Notes: generated from the letters alone by a model not told the origin. Positions 7,513-16,988 are shown, counted from the first letter of the stretch. The stretch: 44,188 nucleotides of DNA from JADKHR01 sp041917295 (GCA_041917295.1 JAYRXX010000049.1:1-44188), one strand, 5' to 3'. Numbers and translations are program-made.

Positions 7513-8841
7513 ATGGCCCCGGTCCCTTCTTGCGTTGCAAGGGGCCCAGACACCTTGGAGATTACGGGGGAGTTTAAGGCCGCCTTGGCCTTGATGGAAC
7601 AGCCCGGCCGGTCCGTTTTCATCACCGGCCGGGCGGGAACGGGCAAATCCACCCTTCTTCATCATTTCAAGTCGACCACCCGACGCAAACTCGTCACCCT
7701 GGCGCCCACGGGCATTGCCGCTCTTCGGGTGGGCGGCCAAACACTCCATTCGTTTTTTGGTTTTCCCCACCACTTTTTGGAACCCGCCCAGGTCAAGAAA
7801 GCCAAACGCTACCGAAAAGTGATCGAAAAATTGGACTGTCTGATTATCGATGAGGTGTCCATGGTGCGCGCCGACGTGTTCAACGCCGTGGACCGGGCCC
7901 TGCGGAACACCCGCAACAACCCGGCTCCTTTCGGCGGCGTACAGCTGATCCTGTTCGGCGACGTGTACCAACTGCCGCCGGTGGTCGAACGGGGGCTCGA
8001 ATCCCTTTTTTCGGAACGCTTCACCGGCCCGTTCTTTTTTGACACCGAGGCGTGGCGGCAACTGAACCCGGTGGGCCTGGAACTGACCAACGTGTTTCGC
8101 CAGCGGTCGGATCCGCGGTTCGTGGACCTCCTTAACCGCGTGCGCAACGGATCGATCACCGTCGACGACTTGGCCGCGCTCAACAACCGGATCCGGCCAG
8201 AATCGGACACCGCCGGGCATCCCATTGTGTTAACGGCCACCAACGGCGTGGCCCGGGACCTCAACACCGCCCGCTTGGACGCGATCCGGGGCCCCTCCCA
8301 CACCTACACGGCCCAGGTGGAAGGGGATTTCGATGAGGGCAGTTACCCCACCGACCATCGTCTGTCGCTCAAAACCGGCGCGCAGGTGTTGATGGTCCGA
8401 AACGATCCGGAAAAGAAGTGGGTAAACGGCGATGTGGGCGAAGTGACGCACTTGGGTTCCGATCATGTCCGCGTGGAGATCAACGGCGAAACCCATGAAG
8501 TGCGACCCGTGGTGTGGGAAAAACACGTGTATCGGTTGGACGACAAATCGAAGGAAATCACGCCGTCGGTGGTGGGGACGTTCGAACAAATGCCCCTCAA
8601 ACTGGCGTGGGCCATTACCATCCACAAAAGCCAGGGCCAAACCTACGACCGCGTGGCGGTGGACTTGGGAACCGGCGCCTTCGCCCACGGCCAAACCTAC
8701 GTGGCGCTCAGCCGGTGCCGGAGCCTGAACGGGTTAACCCTTCGACGGCCCCTGCGCTCCCGCGATATTCTGTGCCATCCCCGGGTTCACGAATTTCACC
8801 AACAGTGGGTCGGACCAACAAAAAAAACCGCCGTTAATTAG
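7513..8841 (+). CDS. PIF1-like superfamily 1B DNA helicase
   Basis: ATP-dependent 5'-3' DNA helicase family. The Walker A motif (GRAGTGKST) is at residues 39-47; TLAPTGIAALRVGGQTLHSFF follows; Walker B is LIIDEVSM near 110-118; GDVYQLPPV is motif III; the C-terminal WAITIHKSQGQTYDRVAVDLG and YVALSRC are motifs V and VI. At 442 residues it is a minimal PIF1 core. It starts one base after the nrfA stop, so it is probably read from the same message although its role in DNA repair or replication is unrelated. Its last codons overlap the end of the convergent gene by 8 bases. Confidence 0.88.
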   Translation: MAPVPSCVARGPDTLEITGEFKAALALMEQPGRSVFITGRAGTGKSTLLHHFKSTTRRKLVTLAPTGIAALRVGGQTLHSFFGFPHHFLEPAQVKKAKRYRKVIEKLDCLIIDEVSMVRADVFNAVDRALRNTRNNPAPFGGVQLILFGDVYQLPPVVERGLESLFSERFTGPFFFDTEAWRQLNPVGLELTNVFRQRSDPRFVDLLNRVRNGSITVDDLAALNNRIRPESDTAGHPIVLTATNGVARDLNTARLDAIRGPSHTYTAQVEGDFDEGSYPTDHRLSLKTGAQVLMVRNDPEKKWVNGDVGEVTHLGSDHVRVEINGETHEVRPVVWEKHVYRLDDKSKEITPSVVGTFEQMPLKLAWAITIHKSQGQTYDRVAVDLGTGAFAHGQTYVALSRCRSLNGLTLRRPLRSRDILCHPRVHEFHQQWVGPTKKTAVN

Positions 8842-8854
8842 ACGAGATCGGCGG
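8820..8854 (-). terminator. Terminator of the CheB-CheR-GGDEF-EAL gene
   Basis: On the minus strand CCGCCG (8854-8849) pairs with CGGCGG (8833-8828) around a 15-base loop, followed by eight T (8827-8820). The stem includes the last codons of this gene, and the T run lies inside the end of the convergent helicase gene. Confidence 0.55.
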
Positions 8855-11800
8855 GGACTGAAGCAAGAGCTCTTCCACGGACATGGGCCGCCCGAACAAA
8901 TAGCCCTGGGCGCCGTCGGCGCCAATGTCGCGCAAAACGTGAAGTTGGCCCTCGGTTTCAACGCCTTCGGCAAACACGTCCACTTGCAAAACATGGCCCA
9001 TCCCGGTCACGCTTCGGACGATGGCCCCGTTTTCGGCATTCACCGCCAAGTTTTGAACGAACGACCGGTCGATTTTTAGTTTGTCGATGGGGACCCGGTT
9101 CAGCAGGCCCAAACTGGAATAACCGGTTCCGAAATCGTCGATGGCAAAACGCACACCTCGGTCGCTGAGCTTGCGCAACAATCCCAGGGAAAATTCGTTG
9201 TCGTGCATCATGGCGTTTTCGGTGATTTCAATTTCTAAATACCGGGCCGGTAAACCGGACTCTTCAAGGGAATCCACCACGCTGTCGAAAAATTTGGGGT
9301 TTCGAAATTGCAACGGCGAGACGTTGACCGCCACGGGCATGTCCAACCCCGCCGCGCGCCACCGTTGGGCGGCCTTGCAAGATTCCCGCAACACGTGGGC
9401 CCCCAGCGCGTGGATCAGGCCGCACTCTTCCGCCAGCGGAATAAACTGCGACGGGGAAAGGCTCCCCTCCGGCCGGTTCCACCGGATCAGCGCTTCCGCC
9501 GATACCCAGCGACCTGTCCGGAGATGAACCTGGGGCTGGAACAGAAGATGGAGCCGTTGTTCCGCCAGCGCCTGGCGCAGGGATTGCTCCAATGTCATCC
9601 GCTGAACGGCCGCGGCGTTCATGCCGGGATCATAAAATTCGTAGGTGGCCAAATGGCGCGCTTTGGCGCGGTACATGGCGATATCGGCGTTTTTCAACAA
9701 CGCCTCAAAACTGCGCCCGTCTTGGGGAAACAAACTGATGCCGATGCTGGCCGGGCTCACAAAATCCCGCCCGTCCACCGGATACGGGTCGGCGGAGGCT
9801 TGCAAAATTTTGTCCGCCACGTGGGCGGCCCCGTTCCGGTCGGTTTGTTTCAGAAGAACCACGAATTCGTCCCCGCCGTAACGGGCCACCGTATCCATTT
9901 CTCGCACTTGGCAAAGAAGCCTCTGGGCCACCGCTTTCAACAACTGGTCTCCGGAATGATGCCCCAACGAGTCGTTGATGCTTTTGAAATTGTCCAAATC
10001 AATAAACAACAACGCGAGCGATTCGTCGGCCCGCTCGGCCTCGGCCAGGGCCTGATTGACCCGGTCACGCAGTAATTCCCGATTGGGCAGAGAGGTCAAA
10101 CTGTCGAAATAGGCCAACGTGCGCGCCCGGGCTTCCGATTCTTTGTGGGGTGTCACGTCGACCAAGACCACGATCACCCGCTGAATTTCGTTGTTGGGGC
10201 CCAGTTCCGGAAACACGTCCAAATGGCACCACGTCACCCCCGACATTCCTTCTCGGCGCACCCCCACGATCACATCCTGCAAGGGAATGCCGTTCTCGAA
10301 CGCCCGGCGAATCGGCGAATGCTCATCGGCCAACGGAGAACCGTCTTCGTTTAAAAAGGTCCACGGGGCCCGCCCGCCCCGGAACAAATCCTCCGATAAC
10401 GGGCCCAACAATTTCGCCGCGGCCGGGTTGCAAAACGACAATTCTTTGTCCTGGGTGAACACCATGACCGCGGCGGGCAAATGGCTCAACAGCTCCCGCA
10501 CCTGGCGATCGTTTTCGCGAAGGGCCTTTTCACTTCGTTCGCGAAGACCAATTTCCGACCGAAGCCGATCGTTGACGGCTTCCAGTTCCCGTGTCCGTTC
10601 TTTTACGCGGATTTCCAGTTCTTCGTTCATGCGGGCGGTCATGATCTGGGCATTTTTGACGTCGGAGATGTCCGTGAATGTGATCACGATGCCCTCGACC
10701 CCCCCGTCGCCGCCCAAAAACGGAAGAGTGCGTTTCAACAACCATCGCCCTGACGTGGTGCGAACTTCCCGCTGAACACAGGCACTGCTCTGGAGGACCT
10801 TGCGAATGTCGTCGAGCATTTCTTCCTGGCCTTCCAAGTGGTAGGCAATGTGGTGAATGGGACGCCCGATGTCTTGGGGCAAAAGCGCAAAAAAGTCACT
10901 GATCGCCGCGTTGAACTTTCGAATGCGCATGTCCTTGTCCAAGAACACGGTTCCCACGTTGGTGCTGGCCAACAAATTGTCGTGGTCGTGGTTCAATTGC
11001 CGCAACTCTTCGTTTTTTCGCTCGAACTCGGCGTTGACGGTGTAAAGCTCTTCGTTTAACGAATGAAGTTCTTCGTTGGTGCTTTGCAGTTCTTCATTGG
11101 AAGCCAGCAATTCCTCGTTGGTGGCCTGCAACTCTTCGTTGCTGGTCTGAAGTTCTTCCACCGTGGCTTGCAAGTTTTCTTTGGTGGAAGTCAGCTCGCT
11201 TTCCAAATCCCGCAGGCGGACCCGCAACGAGGTGTCCAACGGTTCCGGGATTTGCTCATCCGTTGAAAGGGGGACAGATCCGGTTTCATGAAACTTCACA
11301 AAATAATGGGCCGCGGCCCCCGGCCGTTCGGCCAAAGGCTCAACGGTCACGTCCAAGCGAACATTTTCTCCCCCGCGTTTGGCCCGAATGGCCCGGGACG
11401 TGGCCGTTTCGCCCGTTTTTCGAACCCGCGGAAGCAACGACGACACCGTGATGCGCAAATCCCCATCCAGCAGAGACAAAATGTCCATGTCGGCCCGGCC
11501 CACAATGGGGCGGAAAAAAGCCGCCGCGTCGCCGAAAAAGTGCACAACTTTGTATTCCTCGTTGACCAGAACACCGGCGGGAATGTACCGCCGTAACAAC
11601 GCGTCGTAATCGTTCAATAATTGGCGGTCCAACGCCACCGTGGCCCGAAGGGGCGGAACCGCCGGCGTTTTTGGGGCAGTAGACACCCGGCTGACCGCAT
11701 CCAAGCTCAGGGGCAACCGGATGTCCCGGGTTTTCCGAAACACCTTGTGTTTGGGGTGAAGGGTTTCCACCTCGCCCGCCATGGCGCCCAACCCTTCACT

Positions 11801-13156
11801 CGGACCCAGAAAAAGAATGCCCCCCGTGCGCAAAGAAAAATGCAGAGTGGCGATCACCCGGGCCTGGACTTCCGGTAAAAAGTAAATAAGCATGTTACGG
11901 CAACACACCAAATCCATTTTGGTGAACGGCGGGTCGCTGATCACATTGTGGGGCGCGAACACCACCATGCGCCTCAACGTCGGGGACACCCGCACGTGGG
12001 TGGGACCTTCGGGAAGGAAGTGGGTCTTCAACCGCTCTTCCGAAATGTTCGACACCAGCGCTCGGTCGTAAACGCCCAACGCCGCCTGGTCCAAAGACCG
12101 GCGGTGAACGTCGGTGGCAAACAACGTTATCTTCCCTGTGTATCCGGCGGACTCGGCGGCTTCCTTCAATAGGATCGCCACCGAGTAGGCCTCTTCACCG
12201 GTGGCGCACCCGGGCACCCACACCCGCAACGGGTCCCGGGACGAGCGGGACCGCACCATAAGCGGGATCACGTTCGTCTCCAAAAATTGGAACACCTCCG
12301 GATCCCTGAAAAAAGAGGTCACCCCGATCAGCAGATCGTGGTACAGGTCGTCCACTTCGGAAGGGTTGTTTTCCAACCGATCGACGTATTCATCCATGTC
12401 CCGGCATTTCATCATGGCGATGCGGCGGGAAACACGGCGCGAGATGGTGGCTTCTTTGTATTTGGAAAAATCAATGCCGTGCTGTTTGCGCAGGAGCGCG
12501 AACACCGGGGACATGGCGTGAACCGGCTCCGTCGGCGGTTGGAGCAGGGCGTTGCGCAAAATGGCCGCCCGCCTTTCCGGTTCCTTGGCGCACGCGACCA
12601 GCACGGCGGGGATGTGTTCCGGTGCCAACACCGCGTCGGCCACGCCGGTGTCGGTGGCACTGCGGGGCATGCCGTCAAATTGGGCTGTTTCCGAAGATTG
12701 AACGAACACCATCCCTCCCGCCTCGTGAACCGATCTCAAGCCTCGGGACCCGTCGGACCCAGAGCCCGAGAGGATCACGGCCACGGCGCGGGTCCCCGCG
12801 TCGCGGGCCAACGACTCAAAGAAAATGTCGATGGGCAGTTCCATGTGCCGCTCGCTGTCGCGTTCCGTTAAATGAAGGCGGCCGTCAGACAGCGTCAACT
12901 GCATGCGCGGGGGAATTAAATAGATGTGATTGGCCAACACCTCTTGGCCTTCTTCGGCCCGGTGGATGGGCATGGTGGTGTGCCGGGCCAACAAATCTTC
13001 CATTAAACTTTTGAAGTCGGGCGACAGGTGCTGGACCACCACGTAGGCCAGCCCGCTTTCTGGCGGAACCGCTTGGAAAAACTTCTCCAACGCCGCCAGT
13101 CCTCCGGCGGAGGCGCCAACGCCAACAATGTGAGAAGGGGTTGCCAAAGAAAACAT
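8834..13156 (-). CDS. CheB-CheR-PAS-PAS-GGDEF-EAL multidomain signalling protein
   Basis: A 1440-residue cytosolic fusion. The CheB methylesterase domain (about 5-185) has its triad Ser16, His43 and Asp135. The CheR methyltransferase (about 205-480) has the SAM loop VPGCATGEEAYS and the NxxxR-type CRNMLIYF. After a degenerate PAS-like stretch comes a long coiled coil of repeated EELQ-type heptads (near 640-715), two PAS domains, then GGDEF (ARYGGDEF, intact) and EAL. The EAL part keeps AEALIRW, VNVSP, IEITEN, DDFGTGYSS, KLKID and AEGVET, so both c-di-GMP synthesis and breakdown look possible. No receiver domain is fused to CheB. The ATG overlaps the serC stop by one base (TGATG), so it is translated by re-initiation. 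No chemoreceptor or CheA is in the window. Confidence 0.92.
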   Translation of the reverse strand: MFSLATPSHIVGVGASAGGLAALEKFFQAVPPESGLAYVVVQHLSPDFKSLMEDLLARHTTMPIHRAEEGQEVLANHIYLIPPRMQLTLSDGRLHLTERDSERHMELPIDIFFESLARDAGTRAVAVILSGSGSDGSRGLRSVHEAGGMVFVQSSETAQFDGMPRSATDTGVADAVLAPEHIPAVLVACAKEPERRAAILRNALLQPPTEPVHAMSPVFALLRKQHGIDFSKYKEATISRRVSRRIAMMKCRDMDEYVDRLENNPSEVDDLYHDLLIGVTSFFRDPEVFQFLETNVIPLMVRSRSSRDPLRVWVPGCATGEEAYSVAILLKEAAESAGYTGKITLFATDVHRRSLDQAALGVYDRALVSNISEERLKTHFLPEGPTHVRVSPTLRRMVVFAPHNVISDPPFTKMDLVCCRNMLIYFLPEVQARVIATLHFSLRTGGILFLGPSEGLGAMAGEVETLHPKHKVFRKTRDIRLPLSLDAVSRVSTAPKTPAVPPLRATVALDRQLLNDYDALLRRYIPAGVLVNEEYKVVHFFGDAAAFFRPIVGRADMDILSLLDGDLRITVSSLLPRVRKTGETATSRAIRAKRGGENVRLDVTVEPLAERPGAAAHYFVKFHETGSVPLSTDEQIPEPLDTSLRVRLRDLESELTSTKENLQATVEELQTSNEELQATNEELLASNEELQSTNEELHSLNEELYTVNAEFERKNEELRQLNHDHDNLLASTNVGTVFLDKDMRIRKFNAAISDFFALLPQDIGRPIHHIAYHLEGQEEMLDDIRKVLQSSACVQREVRTTSGRWLLKRTLPFLGGDGGVEGIVITFTDISDVKNAQIMTARMNEELEIRVKERTRELEAVNDRLRSEIGLRERSEKALRENDRQVRELLSHLPAAVMVFTQDKELSFCNPAAAKLLGPLSEDLFRGGRAPWTFLNEDGSPLADEHSPIRRAFENGIPLQDVIVGVRREGMSGVTWCHLDVFPELGPNNEIQRVIVVLVDVTPHKESEARARTLAYFDSLTSLPNRELLRDRVNQALAEAERADESLALLFIDLDNFKSINDSLGHHSGDQLLKAVAQRLLCQVREMDTVARYGGDEFVVLLKQTDRNGAAHVADKILQASADPYPVDGRDFVSPASIGISLFPQDGRSFEALLKNADIAMYRAKARHLATYEFYDPGMNAAAVQRMTLEQSLRQALAEQRLHLLFQPQVHLRTGRWVSAEALIRWNRPEGSLSPSQFIPLAEECGLIHALGAHVLRESCKAAQRWRAAGLDMPVAVNVSPLQFRNPKFFDSVVDSLEESGLPARYLEIEITENAMMHDNEFSLGLLRKLSDRGVRFAIDDFGTGYSSLGLLNRVPIDKLKIDRSFVQNLAVNAENGAIVRSVTGMGHVLQVDVFAEGVETEGQLHVLRDIGADGAQGYLFGRPMSVEELLLQSPPISSN

Positions 13157-14232
13157 CAGTGCCGTTTTTGGAAATCCGCCATGAATTGAATGAGCGCGTC
13201 CACGCCGGATTCCGGCATGGCGTTGTAAATCGACGCCCGAAGACCGCCCACGACCCGATGGCCTTTTAAACCCGATAACCCCGCGGCTTCGGCCTCTTTC
13301 ACGAAGGTTTTTTCCAGCTCTTCGTTGGGCAACCGATACGTGACGTTCATTATGGACCGAAACGCTTTGTCGGCCGTCCCGCGATAAAAGCCGGACCCGT
13401 CAATGGCGGCATACAATTTCGCCGCTTTGGCCCGGTTGCGTTGTTCCAAGGCGGCCACGCCGCCTTGGGCTTTTACCCACCGGGTCATCAGGGCCAACAC
13501 GTAGATTGAAAAACACGGGGGTGTGTTGTGAAGGGAATCTTTCTCCACGTGGGTTTGGTAGCGCAACATGGCGGGAAGCGTCGTGGGCGCCTTTTCGGCC
13601 ACGTCTTTACGAACGATGACCACAGTCACCCCGGCGGGGCCCAAATTTTTTTGGGCACCGGCGTAGACCAACGAAAAGCGGTTCCAGGGAATGTCCCGGC
13701 TCATGATGTCCGAGCTCATGTCGGCCACCAGGGGCACCGGCGAATCCGGCAACGAGGTCCATTGAATTCCGTCCACGGTTTCGTTGGTCGTGATGTGAAG
13801 GTAAGCCGCGTCGGTTCCCCCTTTGATTTCGGAGGCCAACGGAACCCGCGCGGGTTGAATTTTTCGGCTGTCGGCCGCCACACGAACCGAGGCCACTTTC
13901 CCCGCTTCTTTAAACGCCCCTTCGGCCCATTGCCCGGTCAAGGTGTAATCGGCGGGTTTGCCCTGGGCCAGGTTCATGGCCACCTGGGAAAATTGCTGGG
14001 TGGCGCCGCCTTGCAAAAGCAAAATGGCGAACTCGTCGGGCACGCGCAACAGATCGCGCAAGTTTGCCAGCGCTTCCATATGAAGCGCCTCGTATGTTCC
14101 CCCCCGGTGGCTCATGCACAAAATCGACAGACCCGTTCCTCCGCAATCCACCACTGATTGAGCGGCTTCTTTCAACACCGTTTCCGGTAGAACCGCCGGA
14201 CCGGCGCTAAAATTGAATTTCACTTTTCCCAT
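13156..14232 (-). CDS. serC: Phosphoserine aminotransferase
   Basis: Converts 3-phosphohydroxypyruvate and glutamate to phosphoserine (and can serve pyridoxal phosphate synthesis). FNFSAGPAVLPE at residues 6-17, the SHRGGTYEALH segment near 41-51, LLLQGGATQQF and the PLP-lysine region VYAGAQKNLGPAG are family signatures. It is 358 residues, as usual. AAGGAGA stands 5 bases before the ATG. It lies 36 bases after another aminotransferase gene on the same strand, and its stop overlaps the ATG of the large signalling gene, making a three-gene unit. Confidence 0.96.
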   Translation of the reverse strand: MGKVKFNFSAGPAVLPETVLKEAAQSVVDCGGTGLSILCMSHRGGTYEALHMEALANLRDLLRVPDEFAILLLQGGATQQFSQVAMNLAQGKPADYTLTGQWAEGAFKEAGKVASVRVAADSRKIQPARVPLASEIKGGTDAAYLHITTNETVDGIQWTSLPDSPVPLVADMSSDIMSRDIPWNRFSLVYAGAQKNLGPAGVTVVIVRKDVAEKAPTTLPAMLRYQTHVEKDSLHNTPPCFSIYVLALMTRWVKAQGGVAALEQRNRAKAAKLYAAIDGSGFYRGTADKAFRSIMNVTYRLPNEELEKTFVKEAEAAGLSGLKGHRVVGGLRASIYNAMPESGVDALIQFMADFQKRH

Positions 14233-14268
14233 AAAAATCTCCTTGCCCCAATTAATGAAAGAGGAAAC

Positions 14269-15612
14269 TTAATCTTGAAACGCATCGGCGTGCATTTTCA
14301 AATCCGACGCCGCGGGATCTTTTCGCAGTTCCAGCGCCGCTTGGCGCATGAGCGATAACATCGGTTCAACCTCGCTCGCCTCCAAACAGGAAAACGCCAC
14401 CCGCACGTCTGTCGGAGCGGTTGCGATCAGGCCCACACCGTGCTTTTCCAACAAATAAAGTCGATAGGTTTCGGCGTTTAAACCTTTCAACTTCATGCAA
14501 AAAAAGTAGCCGGAGTTGAACGGGTAGGGGGTCCACACGTCGGCGTATTCCGGTTTGGAAAGGACCGCTTTCACCGCGTCGTAACGGCCTTTCATGAGGT
14601 CAAACTTGCGCCGTTTGTCCTGCTTATACGTCGGTGAAGCCATGGCCTTTAACAAAACGCTTTGGGACAACTGGGACACGTTGGAGATGGCGCCGCGCAC
14701 GGCCCCGGCCGCCTTTTTTTCCATGGCCTCCGCCACCTTCGCCGGACCGGGAAACGTCATAAAGCCCACCCGAAAACCCCACACGTAATCTTCCTTGGTC
14801 GCGCCGTCCAACTTGACGGGATACAGGTTGGGATGCCGGTTGACTAATTTCGTGAAGAGGGATTCCTTGGCCACGGCCGGTTCGTAAGCCAATCCAAAAT
14901 AAGCGTCATCGCACAGAACCACAAATCGACGACCGCTTTGGGCCAACTCCACCAGCGTTTTGGCAATGGCCTCGGCCTCGGTTTCTGTGGCGGTGTAGCC
15001 CGTTGGGTTGTTCGGGAAATTGAGAAGGACCAGGGCCTTCTCGCCGGGTTTAACGGGGCGAAGCGCCGCGGCAAACCCGTTCGTATCAAACCCGCCCGCC
15101 GCCGAAAACAACGGATACCGAACCAGGCGGGCGCCCCGGCGAAGGCCGAACCCCATGTTGTAGTTTTCCCACAATTGGTCCGGAACAAAAACCACGTCGC
15201 CGGCCTCCACAAACAGATCCGCCGACACGCTGAGACCGTGGGTGATTCCGCAGGTCACCACCGGCGATCCGATCGAATCGGCGGTCAAGGACGGATTTTT
15301 TTCCAGCAGTTCTTTTTTCCAGGCTTGGCGAAGTTCCGGCACGCCGAACGAAGGGGCGTAATTCAGGGCTTCCTGGGAAGAGAAATTCGGCAATAGGTCC
15401 ATTACCGCCGGCAACGACATGGGTTCGCCCTTTTCCCGGGCGATGCCGATGGTGGCATTGAATTTTTTGGCTTTCTGCCGGGCTTCGGCCGTCTGGGTTA
15501 ATATCCCCTTGGGAAAATAAAATTCTCGTCCCAAACTCGACAACATGGAATAAAGTTCCGGTGCGTCTTTTTGAATCGCGCCATTCAATTCACTTGCCAA
15601 CGGATGGGCCAT
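14269..15612 (-). CDS. PLP-dependent aminotransferase, class I/II fold
   Basis: A 447-residue fold-type I aminotransferase. Features seen are the NFPNNPTGYTATE substrate and PLP loop, the CDDAYFGL aspartate-tyrosine motif, and GATKEDYVWGFRVGF, where the lysine should bind PLP and the arginine the phosphate. The segment PSFGVPELRQAW and the small-domain RVAFSC are also typical. The longest frame starts further upstream, but the ATG at 15612 has AGGAGGAG just before it and the upstream extension lies in the promoter region. It precedes serC, so a role in amino-acid synthesis is likely; the substrate cannot be named. Confidence 0.85.
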   Translation of the reverse strand: MAHPLASELNGAIQKDAPELYSMLSSLGREFYFPKGILTQTAEARQKAKKFNATIGIAREKGEPMSLPAVMDLLPNFSSQEALNYAPSFGVPELRQAWKKELLEKNPSLTADSIGSPVVTCGITHGLSVSADLFVEAGDVVFVPDQLWENYNMGFGLRRGARLVRYPLFSAAGGFDTNGFAAALRPVKPGEKALVLLNFPNNPTGYTATETEAEAIAKTLVELAQSGRRFVVLCDDAYFGLAYEPAVAKESLFTKLVNRHPNLYPVKLDGATKEDYVWGFRVGFMTFPGPAKVAEAMEKKAAGAVRGAISNVSQLSQSVLLKAMASPTYKQDKRRKFDLMKGRYDAVKAVLSKPEYADVWTPYPFNSGYFFCMKLKGLNAETYRLYLLEKHGVGLIATAPTDVRVAFSCLEASEVEPMLSLMRQAALELRKDPAASDLKMHADAFQD

Positions 15613-15712
15613 AGCCGCTCCTCCTAAGGTTTGTAAGGAGCGGAATTGTATAAAAAAGAAAGGCGTCCGGGTTTGGGGCGCGGCTTGCGCGGATGAAAGA
15701 GCGTTAAAGATG

Positions 15713-15721
15713 TGGTACACT
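15713..15721 (+). promoter_or_regulatory. Extended -10 of the chlorite-dismutase-family gene
   Basis: TGGTACACT, an extended -10 with no clear -35 box, ends 6 bases before the ATG at 15728. If used, it excludes the ATG at 15710, which lies upstream of it, and makes the message leaderless. The divergent aminotransferase gene starts about 100 bases to the left. Confidence 0.4.
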
Positions 15722-15727
15722 TCGCGA

Positions 15728-16459
15728 ATGAGCCACCCACCCCCCATCGCGGAACCCCTGGATATTGACGAAATCGGCGCGCCCAAAGACGGCGTGCCCC
15801 AACGCAGTCAACGCCGTCTTTATCTTCAATTGCTCGCGTTCACCGGGTGCACCGAGACCGCTCCGCTCGTCGACGCCCTGCGCGGATCCGGGATTGAATC
15901 GGTTCTGTATCTCAACGTCCAGGACCCCCGGGGCGTGGGCCTCCTGACGATGGCCGAGGACCCCTCGCTTTTTGTGACCGACCTTCGGGCCCTGCTGAAC
16001 CGGCCCCCTTTTTCCCAATTGACCCTGTGCCCCGACCTAACGATGATGGGACGAACGTATTCCTTTGGCCGAGAAGTGGACTTAACCGATTGGCTGTTGA
16101 AAAAACCTCGCCGCGTTTCGCGCAACGCCGATTGGCCCTGGGCCGTGTGGTATCCCATGCGGCGCAAAGCGACGTTCGAACATCTTCCCCGGGAAGAGCA
16201 GGGAAAAATCATGTTTGAACACGCCCGCATCGGTATGCGGTTCGGCGACGCCGATTTGGTAAAAGACATTCGTCTGGCCTGCCACGGCCTCGACCGCAAC
16301 GACAACGACTTTGTCCTGGGCTTGGCGGGCCGGGACCTGTTTCCGCTCTCCCGCATCGTCCAGGAAATGCGAAAAACCCAACAGACCGCCCTCCACATGG
16401 AATCCCTGGGGCCGTTTTTCGTCGGAAAAACCCTGTGGCAAACCCCCTTTTCTGAATAG
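15728..16459 (+). CDS. Chlorite dismutase/HemQ-family heme protein
   Basis: The C-terminal half carries the family pattern: WYPMRRK near residues 141-147, HARIG at 165-169, HGLDRNDNDFVLGLAG, the VQEMRKTQQTALHMES helix and GPFFVGK. By alignment with coproheme decarboxylase (HemQ/ChdC), Tyr142 matches the catalytic tyrosine and His165 the proximal heme ligand; the lysine two residues after the YPM methionine is Arg here. So it is probably a heme or coproheme binder, perhaps a coproheme decarboxylase, but no heme-synthesis genes are nearby and a chlorite or peroxide role cannot be excluded. The first 28 residues look flexible. The start at 15710 is an alternative. Confidence 0.75.
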   Translation: MSHPPPIAEPLDIDEIGAPKDGVPQRSQRRLYLQLLAFTGCTETAPLVDALRGSGIESVLYLNVQDPRGVGLLTMAEDPSLFVTDLRALLNRPPFSQLTLCPDLTMMGRTYSFGREVDLTDWLLKKPRRVSRNADWPWAVWYPMRRKATFEHLPREEQGKIMFEHARIGMRFGDADLVKDIRLACHGLDRNDNDFVLGLAGRDLFPLSRIVQEMRKTQQTALHMESLGPFFVGKTLWQTPFSE

Positions 16460-16514
16460 TTCCGCTCCGGAGACACCCCGACCGCTTTCAAAATTTGTAA
16501 AATGGAACCACCCC

Positions 16515-16988
16515 ATGGCAAACGCCTCTGAACGACGGCTTAAAGAAAAGAAAATCGGGGAGATTATTAACCCCCGGTTGATTCAGGCTCCGCCCACCAC
16601 GTCGGTGGAACGGGCCGTTCAGATCATGCGCGACAACAAGTCCGCTTACATCGTCGTGTCCGACAAAAAACGCGTGGTGGGCATGTTCACCGAATCCGAC
16701 CTGACTCAAAAAATCCTCAACAAGCCCGTGGATTGGTCCCGGCCCATTTCGGAGTTCATGTCCGAAGACCCGGTGGTCCTTCGCCAAGACGACACCGTGG
16801 GCCGCGCCGTGGATCTGATGGCCGAACAAGATTTTTATCACATCCCGTTGGTGAACGAAAAACAGCAGTTGGTGAATGTGTTGAGCGTGCGAACGCTGGT
16901 TCGGTTCCTGGCGGAATTCTATCCGGGCGAAGTGTACAATCTTCCCCCCAACCCCCACCAAATCGCCGAGCAAAGAGAAGGCGGATGA
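16515..16988 (+). CDS. CBS-pair protein upstream of KorAB
   Basis: 157 residues forming two CBS motifs (about residues 18-70 and 78-135: RVVGMFTESDL, FMSEDPVVLRQDDTVGRAVDLMAEQDFYHIPLV). CBS pairs bind AMP, ATP, NAD(H) or S-adenosylmethionine and usually gate a partner. Its stop overlaps the ATG of korA (ATGA), and a second CBS protein sits at the other end of korAB, so regulation of that oxidoreductase or energy sensing is likely. A TAAAAT box at 16498-16503 is 11 bases before the start; no good Shine-Dalgarno is seen. Confidence 0.85.
   Translation: MANASERRLKEKKIGEIINPRLIQAPPTTSVERAVQIMRDNKSAYIVVSDKKRVVGMFTESDLTQKILNKPVDWSRPISEFMSEDPVVLRQDDTVGRAVDLMAEQDFYHIPLVNEKQQLVNVLSVRTLVRFLAEFYPGEVYNLPPNPHQIAEQREGG

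Noticed and set aside
7153..8220. A 355-codon open frame on the minus strand opposite nrfA and the helicase.
   Set aside because: It lies antisense to two genes with clear motifs; its translation is low-complexity and Arg/Gly/Pro-rich, as expected of a shadow frame in GC-rich DNA.
10980..11240. Repeated DNA resembling a tandem repeat array.
   Set aside because: The repetition comes from EELQ-type coiled-coil heptads in the signalling protein, not from a DNA-level repeat.
16733..16984. An 84-codon N-terminal extension of korA.
   Set aside because: It reads through the CBS gene in another frame; the ATG overlapping the CBS stop fits the family N-terminus.
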